DNA of 64,000 nucleotides from positions 1 to 64,000 of the forward strand of contig NZ_SSXU01000006.1 of NCBI RefSeq assembly GCF_009469605.1, in the 5' to 3' direction. A program made the position numbers and the translations under genes. Under the pieces are notes generated by a model that ran no database searches, was not told the DNA's origin, and worked only from the letters and a program-made list of their open reading frames with translations. The stretch comes from Zoogloea sp. 1C4. Its GTDB lineage: Bacteria > Pseudomonadota > Gammaproteobacteria > Burkholderiales > Rhodocyclaceae. Below, one piece after another: positions 8,742 through 18,915 of this stretch; position 1 is the stretch's first letter, and the number at the start of each line of letters is the position of its first letter.

Positions 8742-9047
8742 TCAGGCGTCGAAATGCATCCTGAGCCCGTCGAGCACGCGGGCCAGGGGCTGGTTTTCGA
8801 TGCTGCTGGGCATGTCGGGCAGCGGGTTGGGGTATTCGTAATACACGCCGTAGGTGCCGGGGCGCTGCCCGTGCAGGAAGACGTGGGCGCGCAGGCGGTC
8901 GAGCTCGGCGTGGCGCAGGGTGACGATGGCGGGGTCGGTGCCGCTGTCGGGTTCGATGTCGCAGGCTTCGCCCAGGGCCGGGTCGAAGGAAACGAGCAGG
9001 CGGCGCAGGGCGCGGTCCTTGGGCAGGGCCCAGGCGTTGGTGTTCAT
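8742..9047 (-). CDS. nif-operon protein of unknown function, overlaps nifF
   Basis: The 101-residue protein starts MNTNAWALPKDRALRRLLVS at an ATG that overlaps the nifF stop (ATGA), implying translational coupling. The ending IENQPLARVLDGLRMHFDA and the acidic middle (EPDSGTDPAIVTL) show no known motif. A longer reading to 9197 would run through nifF in another frame and is rejected. Similar small genes sit beside nifF in other diazotrophs, but I cannot give a function. Confidence 0.7.
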   Translation of the reverse strand: MNTNAWALPKDRALRRLLVSFDPALGEACDIEPDSGTDPAIVTLRHAELDRLRAHVFLHGQRPGTYGVYYEYPNPLPDMPSSIENQPLARVLDGLRMHFDA

Positions 9048-9574
9048 GGCAGCAGCTCCGGTCGGATCTGGGCGAGCCAGGTGTCGATGCGCGCTTCGGT
9101 GAGCACCGGCTGATTCACCTGGTCGAGGGCGAGGCCGAGGAAGTGCTCGCCCTCCAGCGCCCGGGAGGCGTTGAAATCGTAGCCGGCGGCGGGCCACTGG
9201 CCGATGAGCCGGGCGCCCCGGTCGCTGAGGGCTTCGTGGAGGATGCCGATGGCGTCCACAAACACGGCCGGGTATTTCTTCTGGTCGCCAAGGCCATACA
9301 GGGCGATCACCTTGCCGGAGAGGTCGACCCCGGCCAGCTGGGGCATGAACTCTTCCCAGCTCGGCTTGAGGCCCACCGACTCGCCCGGCAGCTCGCCGTC
9401 GCCGTAGGTGGGGCAGCCGAGGATCAGGGCGTCGTGGGCGAGGAATTCCTCCAGCGTGGCGCGCCCGATGTTGACCGGCGCCGCCGCCACGTCGCCGAGC
9501 TTCTTGGCGATCTGCTTGGCGATGAGGCGGGTGCGGCCGGTGTCGGTGCCGAAGAAGATGCCGATGGACGTCAT
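9044..9574 (-). CDS. nifF: Flavodoxin, electron donor to nitrogenase
   Basis: The 176-residue protein begins MTSIGIFFGTDTGRTRLIAKQ, the FMN phosphate-binding loop (FFGTDTGRTR) of long-chain flavodoxins. LGCPTYGDGELP and LYGLGDQKKYPAVFVDAIG follow, the two isoalloxazine-flanking loops. Flavodoxin hydroquinone reduces nitrogenase Fe protein in free-living diazotrophs. Its place behind a NifA-type promoter with ferredoxin, and the nearby Rnf complex that could reduce it, support the NifF assignment. Length is normal for the family. Confidence 0.93.
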   Translation of the reverse strand: MTSIGIFFGTDTGRTRLIAKQIAKKLGDVAAAPVNIGRATLEEFLAHDALILGCPTYGDGELPGESVGLKPSWEEFMPQLAGVDLSGKVIALYGLGDQKKYPAVFVDAIGILHEALSDRGARLIGQWPAAGYDFNASRALEGEHFLGLALDQVNQPVLTEARIDTWLAQIRPELLP

Positions 9575-9592
9575 GGCGCGGAGGCTCGAAGG

Positions 9593-9862
9593 TCAGTGGC
9601 TGGGGGGCGGGTCTTGGGTGAGCTCGTCGGGCAGGCAGCCCACTGGGTTGCCGAGGCTGCCGTCGGCGCCGGTCTCGAAGCGCACGAGGTAGATCTCGCG
9701 GCTCGGGTCGACTTCCGAATGACCGAAGTGCACCACCACGCCGCGGGCGCCGGCGGGGGCGATCAGGCCTTCTTCCTCGTCGATGCCGGGCATGCCGCCA
9801 TCGTTGAGGATGTCCTCGGCCGCAAAGACCATGTCGCCGATGTCGTACTGGGTTGCGCTCAT
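9593..9862 (-). CDS. nifZ: NifZ-domain protein
   Basis: The 89-residue protein shows the NifZ pattern: YDIGDMVFAAEDILNDGGMPGID, then an acidic/glycine turn (LIAPAGARGVVVHFG), IYLVRFETG and the terminal VGCLPDELT. NifZ domains help mature the MoFe-protein P-clusters. This copy is short and diverged, so it may be a NifZ-like paralogue with another duty. It sits 4 bp after the ferredoxin gene and 18 bp before nifF. Confidence 0.75.
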   Translation of the reverse strand: MSATQYDIGDMVFAAEDILNDGGMPGIDEEEGLIAPAGARGVVVHFGHSEVDPSREIYLVRFETGADGSLGNPVGCLPDELTQDPPPSH

Positions 9863-9866
9863 GGCA

Positions 9867-10196
9867 TCAGCTCCAGATGTCGGCCGGGGCCAGCAGGCGC
9901 TCGACCGGGGCGTCGAGGAGCAGGTGTTCCTCGATGATGGCGGAGACGTCGGTGGGCTTGATGCCGGTGTACATCACGCCTTCGGGATAGACGATGGCGG
10001 TGGGGCCAGCCTGGCAGGGGCCGAGGCAGCCGGTGTTGGTGAGCTGGAAGCCCGAGGCCCACAGGTTGCGGGTGGTGAATTCGTCCGAGAAGGCCTGCCA
10101 GACCTGGCCGCAGCCCTTGTCCTGGCAGGAACCGCGCGGGTGGCCCTGGGGGCGGCCCTGGACGCAGACGAGGATGTGTTTTTTGGGTTTGGGCAT
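9867..10196 (-). CDS. Thioredoxin-like [2Fe-2S] ferredoxin, nif-associated
   Basis: The 109-residue product belongs to the thioredoxin-fold [2Fe-2S] ferredoxins such as the Azotobacter Shethna protein I. Ligand cysteines fit the family spacing: HILVCVQG near residue 10, GSCQDKGC near 24-29, and TGCLGPCQAGP near 56-60. These proteins pass electrons, and one relative forms a protective complex with nitrogenase. AGGAG lies eight bases upstream of the chosen ATG at 10196. The gene leads the minus-strand operon and has its own sigma-54 promoter (10243-10258) and NifA site (10302-10317). Confidence 0.88.
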   Translation of the reverse strand: MPKPKKHILVCVQGRPQGHPRGSCQDKGCGQVWQAFSDEFTTRNLWASGFQLTNTGCLGPCQAGPTAIVYPEGVMYTGIKPTDVSAIIEEHLLLDAPVERLLAPADIWS

Positions 10197-10242
10197 TTTT
10201 GTGGCTCCTGAAAGTGCAAGTGCTGGGGTCAGGAGCCTCTCG

Positions 10243-10258
10243 TGCAAGTTGAGTGCCA
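10243..10258 (-). promoter_or_regulatory. Sigma-54 promoter of the ferredoxin-nifZ-nifF operon
   Basis: On the minus strand TGGCAC-TCAAC-TTGCA matches the -24/-12 consensus exactly, with GG and GC separated correctly. Expected transcription start is near 10231, about 35 bases before the ferredoxin ATG. Confidence 0.9.
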
Positions 10259-10301
10259 GATTTTTTGTCTGGCAAATCAGCGGCTTGCCGGCCGTGCGCG
10301 A

Positions 10302-10317
10302 TGTCGCAAAGCCGACA
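10302..10317 (-). promoter_or_regulatory. NifA upstream activator site
   Basis: TGTCGGCTTTGCGACA on the minus strand is a TGT-N10-ACA NifA site, centred about 65 bp upstream of the -12 element. It lies just after the nifA stop codon at 10324. Confidence 0.85.
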
Positions 10318-10323
10318 AGCGGG

Positions 10324-11928
<1,605 letters not shown>

Positions 11929-11948
11929 TCTGCTCTCGTCGTTGTGTC

Positions 11949-13478
11949 TCAGATCGGGTCGCCGTCCAGGCGGAACTCGACGACCACGTGGCAGCCGCCG
12001 CCGGGGCTCTCGTCCAGGTCGATGATGCCGCCGTGGTCCGAGACGATCTGCTGGGCTCGCGACAGGCCGGTGCCGAGGTGGCGGCTCGCCCCCGTCTTGG
12101 CCGAGAAGAAGGGCTCGAAGGCCCGGTGGCGCAGCTCGGCCGGGATGCCGGGGCCGCTGTCGGTGACGGTGACCACCATGCAGTTGCGCACCACCGAGGT
12201 GGCGAGGGTCAGCTCGCGGCGTTTCCAGCCCTTGGTGTCCATGGCTTCGATGGCGTTATCCACCAGCGCCTTGAAGAGCATCCGCAGCTGCAGCGGGCGG
12301 CCCAGCAGGGGCGGCAGGGTGGCGGCCGGGTGCCAGTCCACCACCACGCCGGCGCGCAGCAGGCGGGGCGTGCACACTTCCAGCACGTCGCGCAGCAGCT
12401 CGTTGAGATTGACGCTGAAGACCATCTCCGGCGCGCTGGGCGGGATCACCAGGCGCAGGGATTCCATGTGCTCGCGGCCGGCGGAGAGGGCGTGCTTGAG
12501 CAGATCCGCGCTGGACGGGTCGCGCCGCTGCAGGATCGAGACCGCCGAGGCCATCACGTTCATGGGTTCTTCGAGCCGGAAGATCGCCGCCGAGAGGCCC
12601 TCGCGCAGGGCCGCGGTGCGCTCTTCCTCGGCCATCGCGGCCTGCAGGGCGGCGGTGCGGGCGCGCTCCTGCTCGGCGCGCAGGCTGGTGACGTCGGAGA
12701 TCACCAGCAGCAGCCCGGGCTGGTCGGACGAGGCGAAGTAGTTGTCGGCGTTGTCGCTGTGGATCTGGATCATCGAGGTGGTCACCGACAGCCAGCGGGG
12801 CCGGCCGTTGCGGTGGTCCACCCGGGCTTCGCGGTTCTCGAAGACGCAGGTGGCGATGTCGTCGGAGAGCTGGGTGCGCCAGGTGCCGAGCACGCTGTCG
12901 AGCAGGGTGTGGGCCGGTTCGGCCACCCGCAGGTCGGTGACGAGCTTCTTGTAGGCCTGGTTGTCGAGCAGCACTCGGCCCTTCTGGTCGAGGAGCGCGA
13001 TGGCGATCGGGGCGGCATCCACCACCGATTCGATCAGCGCCTTCTGGTTGCGCACCATCTGCTCGAGCCGGTGGAACTCGGTGATGTCCCGGTGCATGCC
13101 CAGGTAATGGGTGGTCTTGCCGGCGGCGTCCACCACCGGCGAGATGGTCAGCTCGGCCAGGTACAGCTGGCCACTCTTCTTGCGGTTGAGGAGCTTGCCC
13201 GACCAGGGCCGCTGCTCCATCAGCGCGGTCCACATGGATTGGTAGATCTCCCGCGGGGTGGTGCGGTTGGAGAGCATCGACTCGTTGTTGCCCACCACCT
13301 CGCCCGGGGTGTAGCCGGTGACCCGGGTGAAGCTCTCGTTGGCGAAGAGGATGTTCGCCGCGAGGTCGGTGATCGAGATGGCCAGATCGGCCTGGTTCAC
13401 GGCATGGAGATAAACCTCCGGCGGAAGCTTCGGGCTGGGTTGCGCGTGTTGAGCCGCGAGGCATTTGGCTGACGGCAT
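11949..13478 (-). CDS. nifL: NifL, redox and nitrogen sensor that inhibits NifA
   Basis: The 509-residue protein has an N-terminal PAS domain (about 25-140, FAD-binding in relatives; [21 protein letters not shown]), a second PAS (about 150-260), a coiled linker, and a histidine-kinase-like H region and GHKL ATPase domain (N box [13 protein letters not shown] boxes [10 protein letters not shown] and [10 protein letters not shown]). At the usual H-box position the sequence reads [10 protein letters not shown] with no obvious phospho-acceptor histidine, consistent with NifL acting by protein contact rather than phosphotransfer. AGGAG lies eight bases upstream of the ATG at 13478. Confidence 0.94.
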   Translation of the reverse strand: MPSAKCLAAQHAQPSPKLPPEVYLHAVNQADLAISITDLAANILFANESFTRVTGYTPGEVVGNNESMLSNRTTPREIYQSMWTALMEQRPWSGKLLNRKKSGQLYLAELTISPVVDAAGKTTHYLGMHRDITEFHRLEQMVRNQKALIESVVDAAPIAIALLDQKGRVLLDNQAYKKLVTDLRVAEPAHTLLDSVLGTWRTQLSDDIATCVFENREARVDHRNGRPRWLSVTTSMIQIHSDNADNYFASSDQPGLLLVISDVTSLRAEQERARTAALQAAMAEEERTAALREGLSAAIFRLEEPMNVMASAVSILQRRDPSSADLLKHALSAGREHMESLRLVIPPSAPEMVFSVNLNELLRDVLEVCTPRLLRAGVVVDWHPAATLPPLLGRPLQLRMLFKALVDNAIEAMDTKGWKRRELTLATSVVRNCMVVTVTDSGPGIPAELRHRAFEPFFSAKTGASRHLGTGLSRAQQIVSDHGGIIDLDESPGGGCHVVVEFRLDGDPI

Positions 13479-13534
13479 GAATTTGGCTCCTCGGGTGTGC
13501 GTTTCTCGGATCGGACGCTTCTTTGGTTTGCCGG

Positions 13535-13550
13535 AGCATCTTCCGTGCCG
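13535..13550 (-). promoter_or_regulatory. Candidate sigma-54 promoter of nifLA
   Basis: The minus strand reads CGGCAC-GGAAG-ATGC, with GG and GC at the correct spacing and one or two departures from consensus. The shared NifA site at 13628-13643 is about 100 bp upstream, so nifLA may be autoregulated. Expected start is near 13524. Confidence 0.55.
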
Positions 13551-13627
13551 TGGTGCACAAAAATGCCCGCTTCCCGCGGCTGGCGCGGCAGACGGCGGGT
13601 TTTCGGGGCAAATGCGACATAAACGCC

Positions 13628-13643
13628 TGTCGGCTTTGTGACA
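13628..13643 (+). promoter_or_regulatory. NifA upstream activator site between nifL and rnfA
   Basis: TGTCGGCTTTGTGACA is TGT-N10-ACA. It is centred about 106 bp from the rnfA -12 element and about 99 bp from the candidate nifL -12 element, so one site could serve both divergent promoters. Confidence 0.8.
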
Positions 13644-13727
13644 TTCCGCCCCCCGAAATCCGCCCCTCTTTGGTGCGTGCCCCACAATTCCGCACGCCGC
13701 CGGGCATTTGCGGCACTGCAGCGAGGT

Positions 13728-13743
13728 TGGCATGGCTTATGCG
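13728..13743 (+). promoter_or_regulatory. Sigma-54 promoter of the rnf operon
   Basis: TGGCAT-GGCTT-ATGC keeps the invariant GG and GC with correct spacing. The start is expected near 13755, about 24 bases before the rnfA ATG. Confidence 0.75.
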
Positions 13744-13778
13744 TTGGGCTGGCTAAACCCGAACAGAGGCGCCATCCC

Positions 13779-14357
13779 ATGAAGGACTTCCTGCTACTGC
13801 TGTTGTCGACCGCGTTGGTGAACAACGTGGTGCTGATCAAGTTTCTTGGCCTGTGCCCGGTGATGGGCGTCTCTAAGAGCGTGGACAGCGCCCTCGGCAT
13901 GGGCCTGGCGACCACCTTCGTGATCACCCTGGCGGCCGGCGCGTCGTGGATGCTCGACAACTGGCTGCTCCAGCCCCTGGGCCTGGGCTATCTGCGCATC
14001 CTCACCTTCATCCTGGTGATCGCCGCGGTGGTGCAATTCACCGAGATGTTCATCAAGAAATCGAGCCCCGGGCTGTACCAGTCGCTGGGCATCTACCTGC
14101 CGCTCATCACCACCAACTGTGCGGTGCTGGGTGTGGCGCTGCTCAACGTGCAGCAGGGCTTCAGCCTGTTCAAGAGCCTGGTGTATGGCTTCGGGTCGGC
14201 CCTGGGTTTCACCATCGTGCTGCTGATCTTTGCCGGGCTGCGCGAGCGCGTGGCCCTGGCCCGGGTGCCGGCGGCCTTCGCCGGCGCGCCGATCGCCTTC
14301 GTCACCATCAGCCTCTTGGCCCTGGCCTTCATGGGCTTCTCGGGCATGAACGTGTAA
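13779..14357 (+). CDS. rnfA: RnfA, membrane subunit of the ion-pumping ferredoxin:NAD oxidoreductase
   Basis: The 192-residue protein has six hydrophobic segments and the hallmark [20 protein letters not shown] near residues 13-32 and [17 protein letters not shown] in the middle. These two half-repeats hold the cysteines that bind a membrane-embedded [2Fe-2S] cluster with RnfE. It is first in rnfABCDGEH. In diazotrophs Rnf uses ion-motive force to drive electrons from NADH to ferredoxin or flavodoxin for nitrogenase. Confidence 0.95.
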   Translation: MKDFLLLLLSTALVNNVVLIKFLGLCPVMGVSKSVDSALGMGLATTFVITLAAGASWMLDNWLLQPLGLGYLRILTFILVIAAVVQFTEMFIKKSSPGLYQSLGIYLPLITTNCAVLGVALLNVQQGFSLFKSLVYGFGSALGFTIVLLIFAGLRERVALARVPAAFAGAPIAFVTISLLALAFMGFSGMNV

Positions 14358-14371
14358 GGGAGCGCCGCAAA

Positions 14372-14899
14372 ATGTTGATCGCCATCTTCAGTCTCACCGT
14401 GCTTGGCGCCGTGCTCGGCGTCGTGCTGGGTATCGCCAACAAGGCCCTGCGGGTCGAGGGCAACCCGGTGGTGGATGAACTCATCGCCATGATGCCGGGC
14501 TCGAACTGCGGCCAGTGCGGGTTTCCGGGCTGCTCCGGCGCCGCCACCGCCATCGTCGATGGCACGGCGCCGCCCACCTGCTGCCCGCCCGGTGGCAAGA
14601 GCCTCGCTGCGGCGATCGCCGCCAAGCTGGGTCTCACCGTCGATCTGTCGGGGCTGTCGGACGACGGCCCGAAGATCGCGATGGTGGCCGAGGAGTTGTG
14701 CATCGGCTGCTGCCGCTGCAGCAAGGTGTGTCCGACCGACGCCATCGTCGGCGCGGCCAAGCAGATCCACAACGTGCTGCGGGAGGCCTGTACCGGTTGC
14801 AGCAGTTGCGTCGAGAAGTGCCCCACCGAGGCGCTGGCGATGAAGCCGGTGCCGGTCACCGTCCAGCACTGGGTGATGCCCAAGCCGCTGGCAGCATGA
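14372..14899 (+). CDS. rnfB: RnfB, Fe-S electron-input subunit
   Basis: The 175-residue subunit has an N-terminal membrane helix (residues 1-23). A 4Fe-4S motif follows at C46, C49, C54 and C71 or C70 (SNCGQCGFPGC...CCPPGG). Two ferredoxin-type 4Fe-4S motifs follow (CIGCCRCSKVCP, CTGCSSCVEKCP). RnfB passes electrons between the soluble ferredoxin and the RnfA/E core. It lies 14 bp after rnfA. Its stop overlaps an ATG that opens a short frame towards rnfC. Confidence 0.95.
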   Translation: MLIAIFSLTVLGAVLGVVLGIANKALRVEGNPVVDELIAMMPGSNCGQCGFPGCSGAATAIVDGTAPPTCCPPGGKSLAAAIAAKLGLTVDLSGLSDDGPKIAMVAEELCIGCCRCSKVCPTDAIVGAAKQIHNVLREACTGCSSCVEKCPTEALAMKPVPVTVQHWVMPKPLAA

Positions 14900-14907
14900 G
14901 GAAAGCG

Positions 14908-14973
14908 ATGACGACCCGCGAACGCAATCTGCCGGCTGCCGTGGTCACGGCGCAACGGGTAACGGGAGCCTAA
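14908..14973 (+). CDS. Possible 21-residue peptide between rnfB and rnfC
   Basis: A short frame, MTTRERNLPAAVVTAQRVTGA, starts 5 bases after AGGAAAG and ends just before the rnfC ribosome site (TAAGGAG). An upstream in-frame ATG at 14896 overlaps the rnfB stop. It fills most of the 83-bp gap. It could couple translation into rnfC or be a chance frame; there is no known homologue I can name. Confidence 0.25.
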   Translation: MTTRERNLPAAVVTAQRVTGA

Positions 14974-14982
14974 GGAGCCACC

Positions 14983-16509
14983 ATGGACTTCAGCAGTCTG
15001 ATCAAGAAACTCACGGGCAAGCACTGGGGCGTGCATCCGGCCGACCACAAGCGGCCGGCCGCCGACCAGCCCGTCCATGCGGTGCCGCTGCCGCAGCGCC
15101 TGCATCTGATGCTGTCCCAGCACGTGGGCGCTGCCGCGCGCCCGGTGGTGCTGGTGGGCCAGAAGGTCAGGAAGGGCGAGCTGATCGCGGCGGCCCAGGG
15201 CAACATCTCGGCCCCGCTGCATGCGCCCACCTCGGGTGTCATCAGCGCCATCGGCGAGATCACCGCGCCCCACGCCTCGGGCCTGCCGGCGATGGCGATC
15301 ACCCTCACGGTTGACGGCGACGACCGCTGGATCGAACCCGAAAACCTGCCCGCCGACCCCTACGCCCTGGCCGCGGCCGACGTGGCCGCGCGGGTGGCCG
15401 CCGCCGGCGTGGTGGGAATGGGCGGGGCGACCTTCCCGTCTTCGGTCAAGCTCAACCTGGGGCGCCGCTCCGACATCGACACCCTCATCATCAACGGCAG
15501 CGAGTGCGAGCCCTATCTCTCGTGCGACGACCGGCTGATGCGCGACAAGGCCGCCGAGATCGTCTCGGGCATCCGTCTGATGCTGGTGGCCACCGGCGCC
15601 GGCTGCGCCAAGGTGGGGATCGAGGACAACAAGCCCGAGGCCATCGCCGCCATGGGCGAGGCGGCCAGGGGTTTCGACAACATCACCATCGTGCCGGTGC
15701 CGGCGCGCTACCCGATGGGGTCCGACCGCCAGCTGATCGTCGAGCTGACCGGCCGCGAGGTGCCGTCGGACGCCCGCGCCGCCGACGTGGGGGTGATCGT
15801 TCATAACGTGGGCACTGCCCGGGCCGTGCATGACGCGGTGGTGCTGGGTCGGCCGTTGGTGAGTCGCCTCGTGACGGTCAACGGCGCCGCCGCGGCCATG
15901 CCCGGAAACTACGAGGTGCCGCTGGGCATGCTGGTGAGCGACCTGATCGCCTTCACCGGCGGGGCCAGGGGCGAGGTGGCCCGGCTGGTGATGGGTGGCC
16001 CGATGATGGGCACCCTGCTGCCCCATGCCCGGGTGCCGGTGGTCAAGGGCACCAGCGGCATCCTGCTGCTCGACGCGAAGGAGGCCGAGGCGCTGGAGCC
16101 CGAGGCCTGCATCCGCTGCAGTAGCTGCGTGAAGGCGTGTCCGATGGGGCTGCTGCCCCTCGAGATGAGCGCCCGCATCCGCAACGACGACCTGGATGGT
16201 GCGATGGACCTGGGCCTCGCCGACTGCATCGCCTGCGGCTGCTGCGCCTACGTGTGCCCGTCGCACATCCCGCTGGTGCAGTACTTCTACCACGCCAAGG
16301 GCGATCTCTCGGCCCGGGAGCGCGCCAAGCTGCGCACCGAATCCACCAAGAAGCTCGGCGTTGCCCGGCAGGAGCGGCTGGAGCGTGAAGCGCGCGAGAA
16401 GGCCGAAGCCGCCGCCAGACGCAAGGCCGAGCGAGCCGCCCAGCAGGCTGCAGCCGCTGCCGCCGCGGCGCCAGCCAGCACCGAACCGAAGAAGGGAGAA
16501 ATCGCGTGA
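14983..16509 (+). CDS. rnfC: RnfC, peripheral NADH- and FMN-binding Fe-S subunit
   Basis: The 508-residue protein has an N-terminal biotinyl-like barrel (APLHAPTSGVISAIG), a Nqo1-like nucleotide and FMN-binding centre (GVVGMGGATFPSSVKL; INGSECEPYLSCDDRLM) and two 4Fe-4S motifs (CIRCSSCVKACP, CIACGCCAYVCP). A C-terminal tail of about 80 residues is rich in lysine, glutamate and alanine. It takes electrons from NADH. The strong AAGGAG site precedes the start. Its stop overlaps the rnfD GTG start. Confidence 0.95.
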   Translation: MDFSSLIKKLTGKHWGVHPADHKRPAADQPVHAVPLPQRLHLMLSQHVGAAARPVVLVGQKVRKGELIAAAQGNISAPLHAPTSGVISAIGEITAPHASGLPAMAITLTVDGDDRWIEPENLPADPYALAAADVAARVAAAGVVGMGGATFPSSVKLNLGRRSDIDTLIINGSECEPYLSCDDRLMRDKAAEIVSGIRLMLVATGAGCAKVGIEDNKPEAIAAMGEAARGFDNITIVPVPARYPMGSDRQLIVELTGREVPSDARAADVGVIVHNVGTARAVHDAVVLGRPLVSRLVTVNGAAAAMPGNYEVPLGMLVSDLIAFTGGARGEVARLVMGGPMMGTLLPHARVPVVKGTSGILLLDAKEAEALEPEACIRCSSCVKACPMGLLPLEMSARIRNDDLDGAMDLGLADCIACGCCAYVCPSHIPLVQYFYHAKGDLSARERAKLRTESTKKLGVARQERLEREAREKAEAAARRKAERAAQQAAAAAAAAPASTEPKKGEIA

Positions 16510-17594
16510 ATCTCGCCACCCTCCAGGGCGAAGCGATCGCCTCGCCCCACGCCCACGGCGGCAACACCGTCGGGCGCACCATGGTCCGGGTCCAGCTCGC
16601 GCTGGTGCCGGCCACCCTCTACGGCTTCTGGCTGTTCGGCTGGCCGTCGTTCTTCCTGTGGCTGCTGACGGTGGTGTCGTGCCTCGTCTTCGAGGCCATG
16701 GCCCTGCGCATGACCGGCTCCACCCGTGTGCGCAAGACGCTGTTCGACGGCTCGGCGCTGCTCACCGGCTGGCTGCTGGCGATGACCCTGCCGCCGTGGG
16801 CGCCCTGGTGGGTGGCGGTGGTGGGCGGCTTCATCGCCATCGTGATCGGCAAGCAGGTGTTCGGCGGGGTGGGGCAGAACGTCTTCAACCCGGCGATGGT
16901 CGCCCGGGTGGCGCTGCTGGTGTCGTTTCCGGTGCCGCTCACCCAGTGGGTGCTGCCCATGAGCCTGGCCAGCGTGCCGGCGCCGGATTTCCTGCAGGGG
17001 CTGCACATCTTCGTGACCAGCGCGCCGCCGCTCGACGGCATCGCCAGTGCCTCGCTGCTGGGCCACACCAAGACCGAGATGTCCCGGGGCATCGACCTGC
17101 TGCAATCCCTCGCCGCCGCCAACGCGCCGGCCCTGTCGTGGTTCGGCACCCGGGCGGGCAGCCTGGGCGAATCAGCCTCGCTGCTGATTCTTGCGGGTGG
17201 GCTCTACCTGCTGGCCACCGGCGTCATCACCTGGCACACGCCGGTGGCGGTGCTGGCGGGGCTGGCGATTCCGGCGGCCATCGGCCACGCGGTGGACCCG
17301 GCCCATTACCTCGGTGTTGCCGAGCACCTGCTCTCCGGTGCGGCGATGCTCGGCGCCTTCTTCATCGCCACCGACTACGTGACATCCCCCAACACCGGCC
17401 CGGGGCAGATCGTCTTCGGGCTGTGCATCGGTCTCATCACCTGGATCATCCGCACCTGGGGTGGCTACCCCGAGGGCATGGCCTTTGCCGTGCTGATGAT
17501 GAACGCCCTCACGCCGGTCATCGACCGCCTGGTCAAGCCGCGCATCCTCGGCCGCGACCGCAAGGGCAAGCCGCTGGAAATTCCGGCCAAGTAA
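16506..17594 (+). CDS. rnfD: RnfD, membrane subunit with covalent FMN site variant
   Basis: This 362-residue NqrB/RnfD-family membrane protein has about ten helices. The GTG start overlaps the rnfC TGA. At the position where the family has a T-x-A-T flavinylation motif, this sequence reads DGIASASLLGHTK, with Ser183 in place of the acceptor threonine. Either serine is flavinylated, or this subunit carries no covalent FMN. GGVGQNVFNPAMVARVALL and AMLGAFFIATDYVTSPNT are conserved in the family. Confidence 0.93.
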   Translation: MNLATLQGEAIASPHAHGGNTVGRTMVRVQLALVPATLYGFWLFGWPSFFLWLLTVVSCLVFEAMALRMTGSTRVRKTLFDGSALLTGWLLAMTLPPWAPWWVAVVGGFIAIVIGKQVFGGVGQNVFNPAMVARVALLVSFPVPLTQWVLPMSLASVPAPDFLQGLHIFVTSAPPLDGIASASLLGHTKTEMSRGIDLLQSLAAANAPALSWFGTRAGSLGESASLLILAGGLYLLATGVITWHTPVAVLAGLAIPAAIGHAVDPAHYLGVAEHLLSGAAMLGAFFIATDYVTSPNTGPGQIVFGLCIGLITWIIRTWGGYPEGMAFAVLMMNALTPVIDRLVKPRILGRDRKGKPLEIPAK

Positions 17595-17609
17595 GGGAGC
17601 GCCTGACCC

Positions 17610-18218
17610 ATGAAACTGGACGAAATCCGCGAGCACATCGGCTACCAGCCGGTACTGCTCGGCATCGTGGCCCTGGTGGCGAGCGCCGCGCTGGCGATGG
17701 CTGCTGGCTCTACCGGCGAGGCCATCGCCGCCGCCGAAGCCAAGGACCTGCGGGATTCCCTCGCCGAGGTGCTGCCGGCCGGGCTGGCCGACAACGATTT
17801 CCTGAAGGACACGCTGGCCATCGACAAGGCCGGCAAACCGGTGACGATCTACCGCGCCCGCCACGCCGGGGCCGTGAAGGCTGCGGTCTTTCAGGTGGCC
17901 GAGCGGGGCTACGCCGGCGAGATCAACATCCTGATGGCCGTCGATGCCGAAGGCCACACCCTGGGCGTACGGGTGCTCAAGCACACCGAGACCCCGGGCC
18001 TGGGCGACAAGATCGAGGTGAAGAAAGACCCCTGGGTGAAGGCCTTCGACGGCAAGTCCCTGGGCGATCCGGCCCCCGAACGGTGGGGGGTGAAGAAAGA
18101 CGGCGGCGTGTTCGACCAGTTTGCCGGCGCCACCATCACCCCCCGCGCGGTGGTCAAGGCGGTGAAGGGCGGGCTGGATTTTTTTGCCGAGCACCGCACG
18201 GAAATCACGGGAGGCTGA
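17610..18218 (+). CDS. rnfG: RnfG, periplasmic FMN-bearing subunit
   Basis: The 202-residue protein has one N-terminal membrane segment (LLGIVALVASAALAMAAG) and a periplasmic FMN-binding domain. The flavinylation motif FAGATITPRAVV places the acceptor threonine at about Thr175. HTETPGLGDKIE is the second conserved family segment. It forms the flavin relay with RnfD. The gene starts 15 bp after rnfD and its stop is 1 base before the rnfE start. Confidence 0.95.
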   Translation: MKLDEIREHIGYQPVLLGIVALVASAALAMAAGSTGEAIAAAEAKDLRDSLAEVLPAGLADNDFLKDTLAIDKAGKPVTIYRARHAGAVKAAVFQVAERGYAGEINILMAVDAEGHTLGVRVLKHTETPGLGDKIEVKKDPWVKAFDGKSLGDPAPERWGVKKDGGVFDQFAGATITPRAVVKAVKGGLDFFAEHRTEITGG

Positions 18219-18219
18219 C

Positions 18220-18903
18220 ATGAGCAACGACTACCGCAGCATCATCAAGGAAGGCCTGTGGGACCAGAACGTGGTGTTCTCCCAGCTGCTGGCCATGTGT
18301 CCGGCCATGGCGGTCACCACCAGCGGCACCAACGGCCTGGGCATGGGGCTGGCGACCACCGCGGTACTGGTGGTCTCCAACGTGCTGGTGTCGATGATCC
18401 GTCACACCGTCAGCTCCCAGGTGCGCATTCCGGTGTTCGTTGTGCTCATCGCCACCCTGGTGACGGTGGTGGACATGGCCATGAACGCCTGGCTGCACGA
18501 TCTGTACAAGGTGCTCGGGTTGTTCATCGCGCTGATCGTGGTGAACTGCGCCATCCTCGGCCGTGCCGAAGCCTTCGCCGTCAAGAACGGGGTGGCCGCC
18601 TCGGCAGTGGATGGGCTGGCGATGGGGCTGGGCTTTACCGGCGCGCTGACGGTGATGGGGTTGCTGCGGGAGTTCCTCGGCGCCGGCACGCTGTTCGCCC
18701 AGGCATCCAACCTGCTCGGGCCGTCGTTTGCCTTTCTTGAAATGAAACTGCCCGGCTATGGCGGTGCACTGCTGATGATCCTGCCGCCCGGCGGGTTTGC
18801 CCTGCTGGGCTTCCTGCTCGCCGGCAAGCGGGCGATGGAGCGGCGCGCCGAAGCCCGGGCGGCGGTGCGGGGCCGCGGGCTGGCCACGCCGTCGGCGGCT
18901 TGA
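18220..18903 (+). CDS. rnfE: RnfE, membrane subunit paired with RnfA
   Basis: The 227-residue protein has six membrane segments and the RnfA-like half-repeats (QNVVFSQLLAMCPAMAVTTS and LIVVNCAILGRAEAFA) with the cysteines proposed to share the [2Fe-2S] cluster with RnfA. It ends in an arginine-rich cytoplasmic tail. GGGAGG lies six bases before the ATG. Confidence 0.95.
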   Translation: MSNDYRSIIKEGLWDQNVVFSQLLAMCPAMAVTTSGTNGLGMGLATTAVLVVSNVLVSMIRHTVSSQVRIPVFVVLIATLVTVVDMAMNAWLHDLYKVLGLFIALIVVNCAILGRAEAFAVKNGVAASAVDGLAMGLGFTGALTVMGLLREFLGAGTLFAQASNLLGPSFAFLEMKLPGYGGALLMILPPGGFALLGFLLAGKRAMERRAEARAAVRGRGLATPSAA

Positions 18904-18915
18904 GGAGATCACAAA

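Noticed and set aside
10261-10290. Terminator hairpin after nifA
   Set aside because: A small CCAGA/TCTGG hairpin overlaps the sigma-54 promoter region, and its stem is too short to call.
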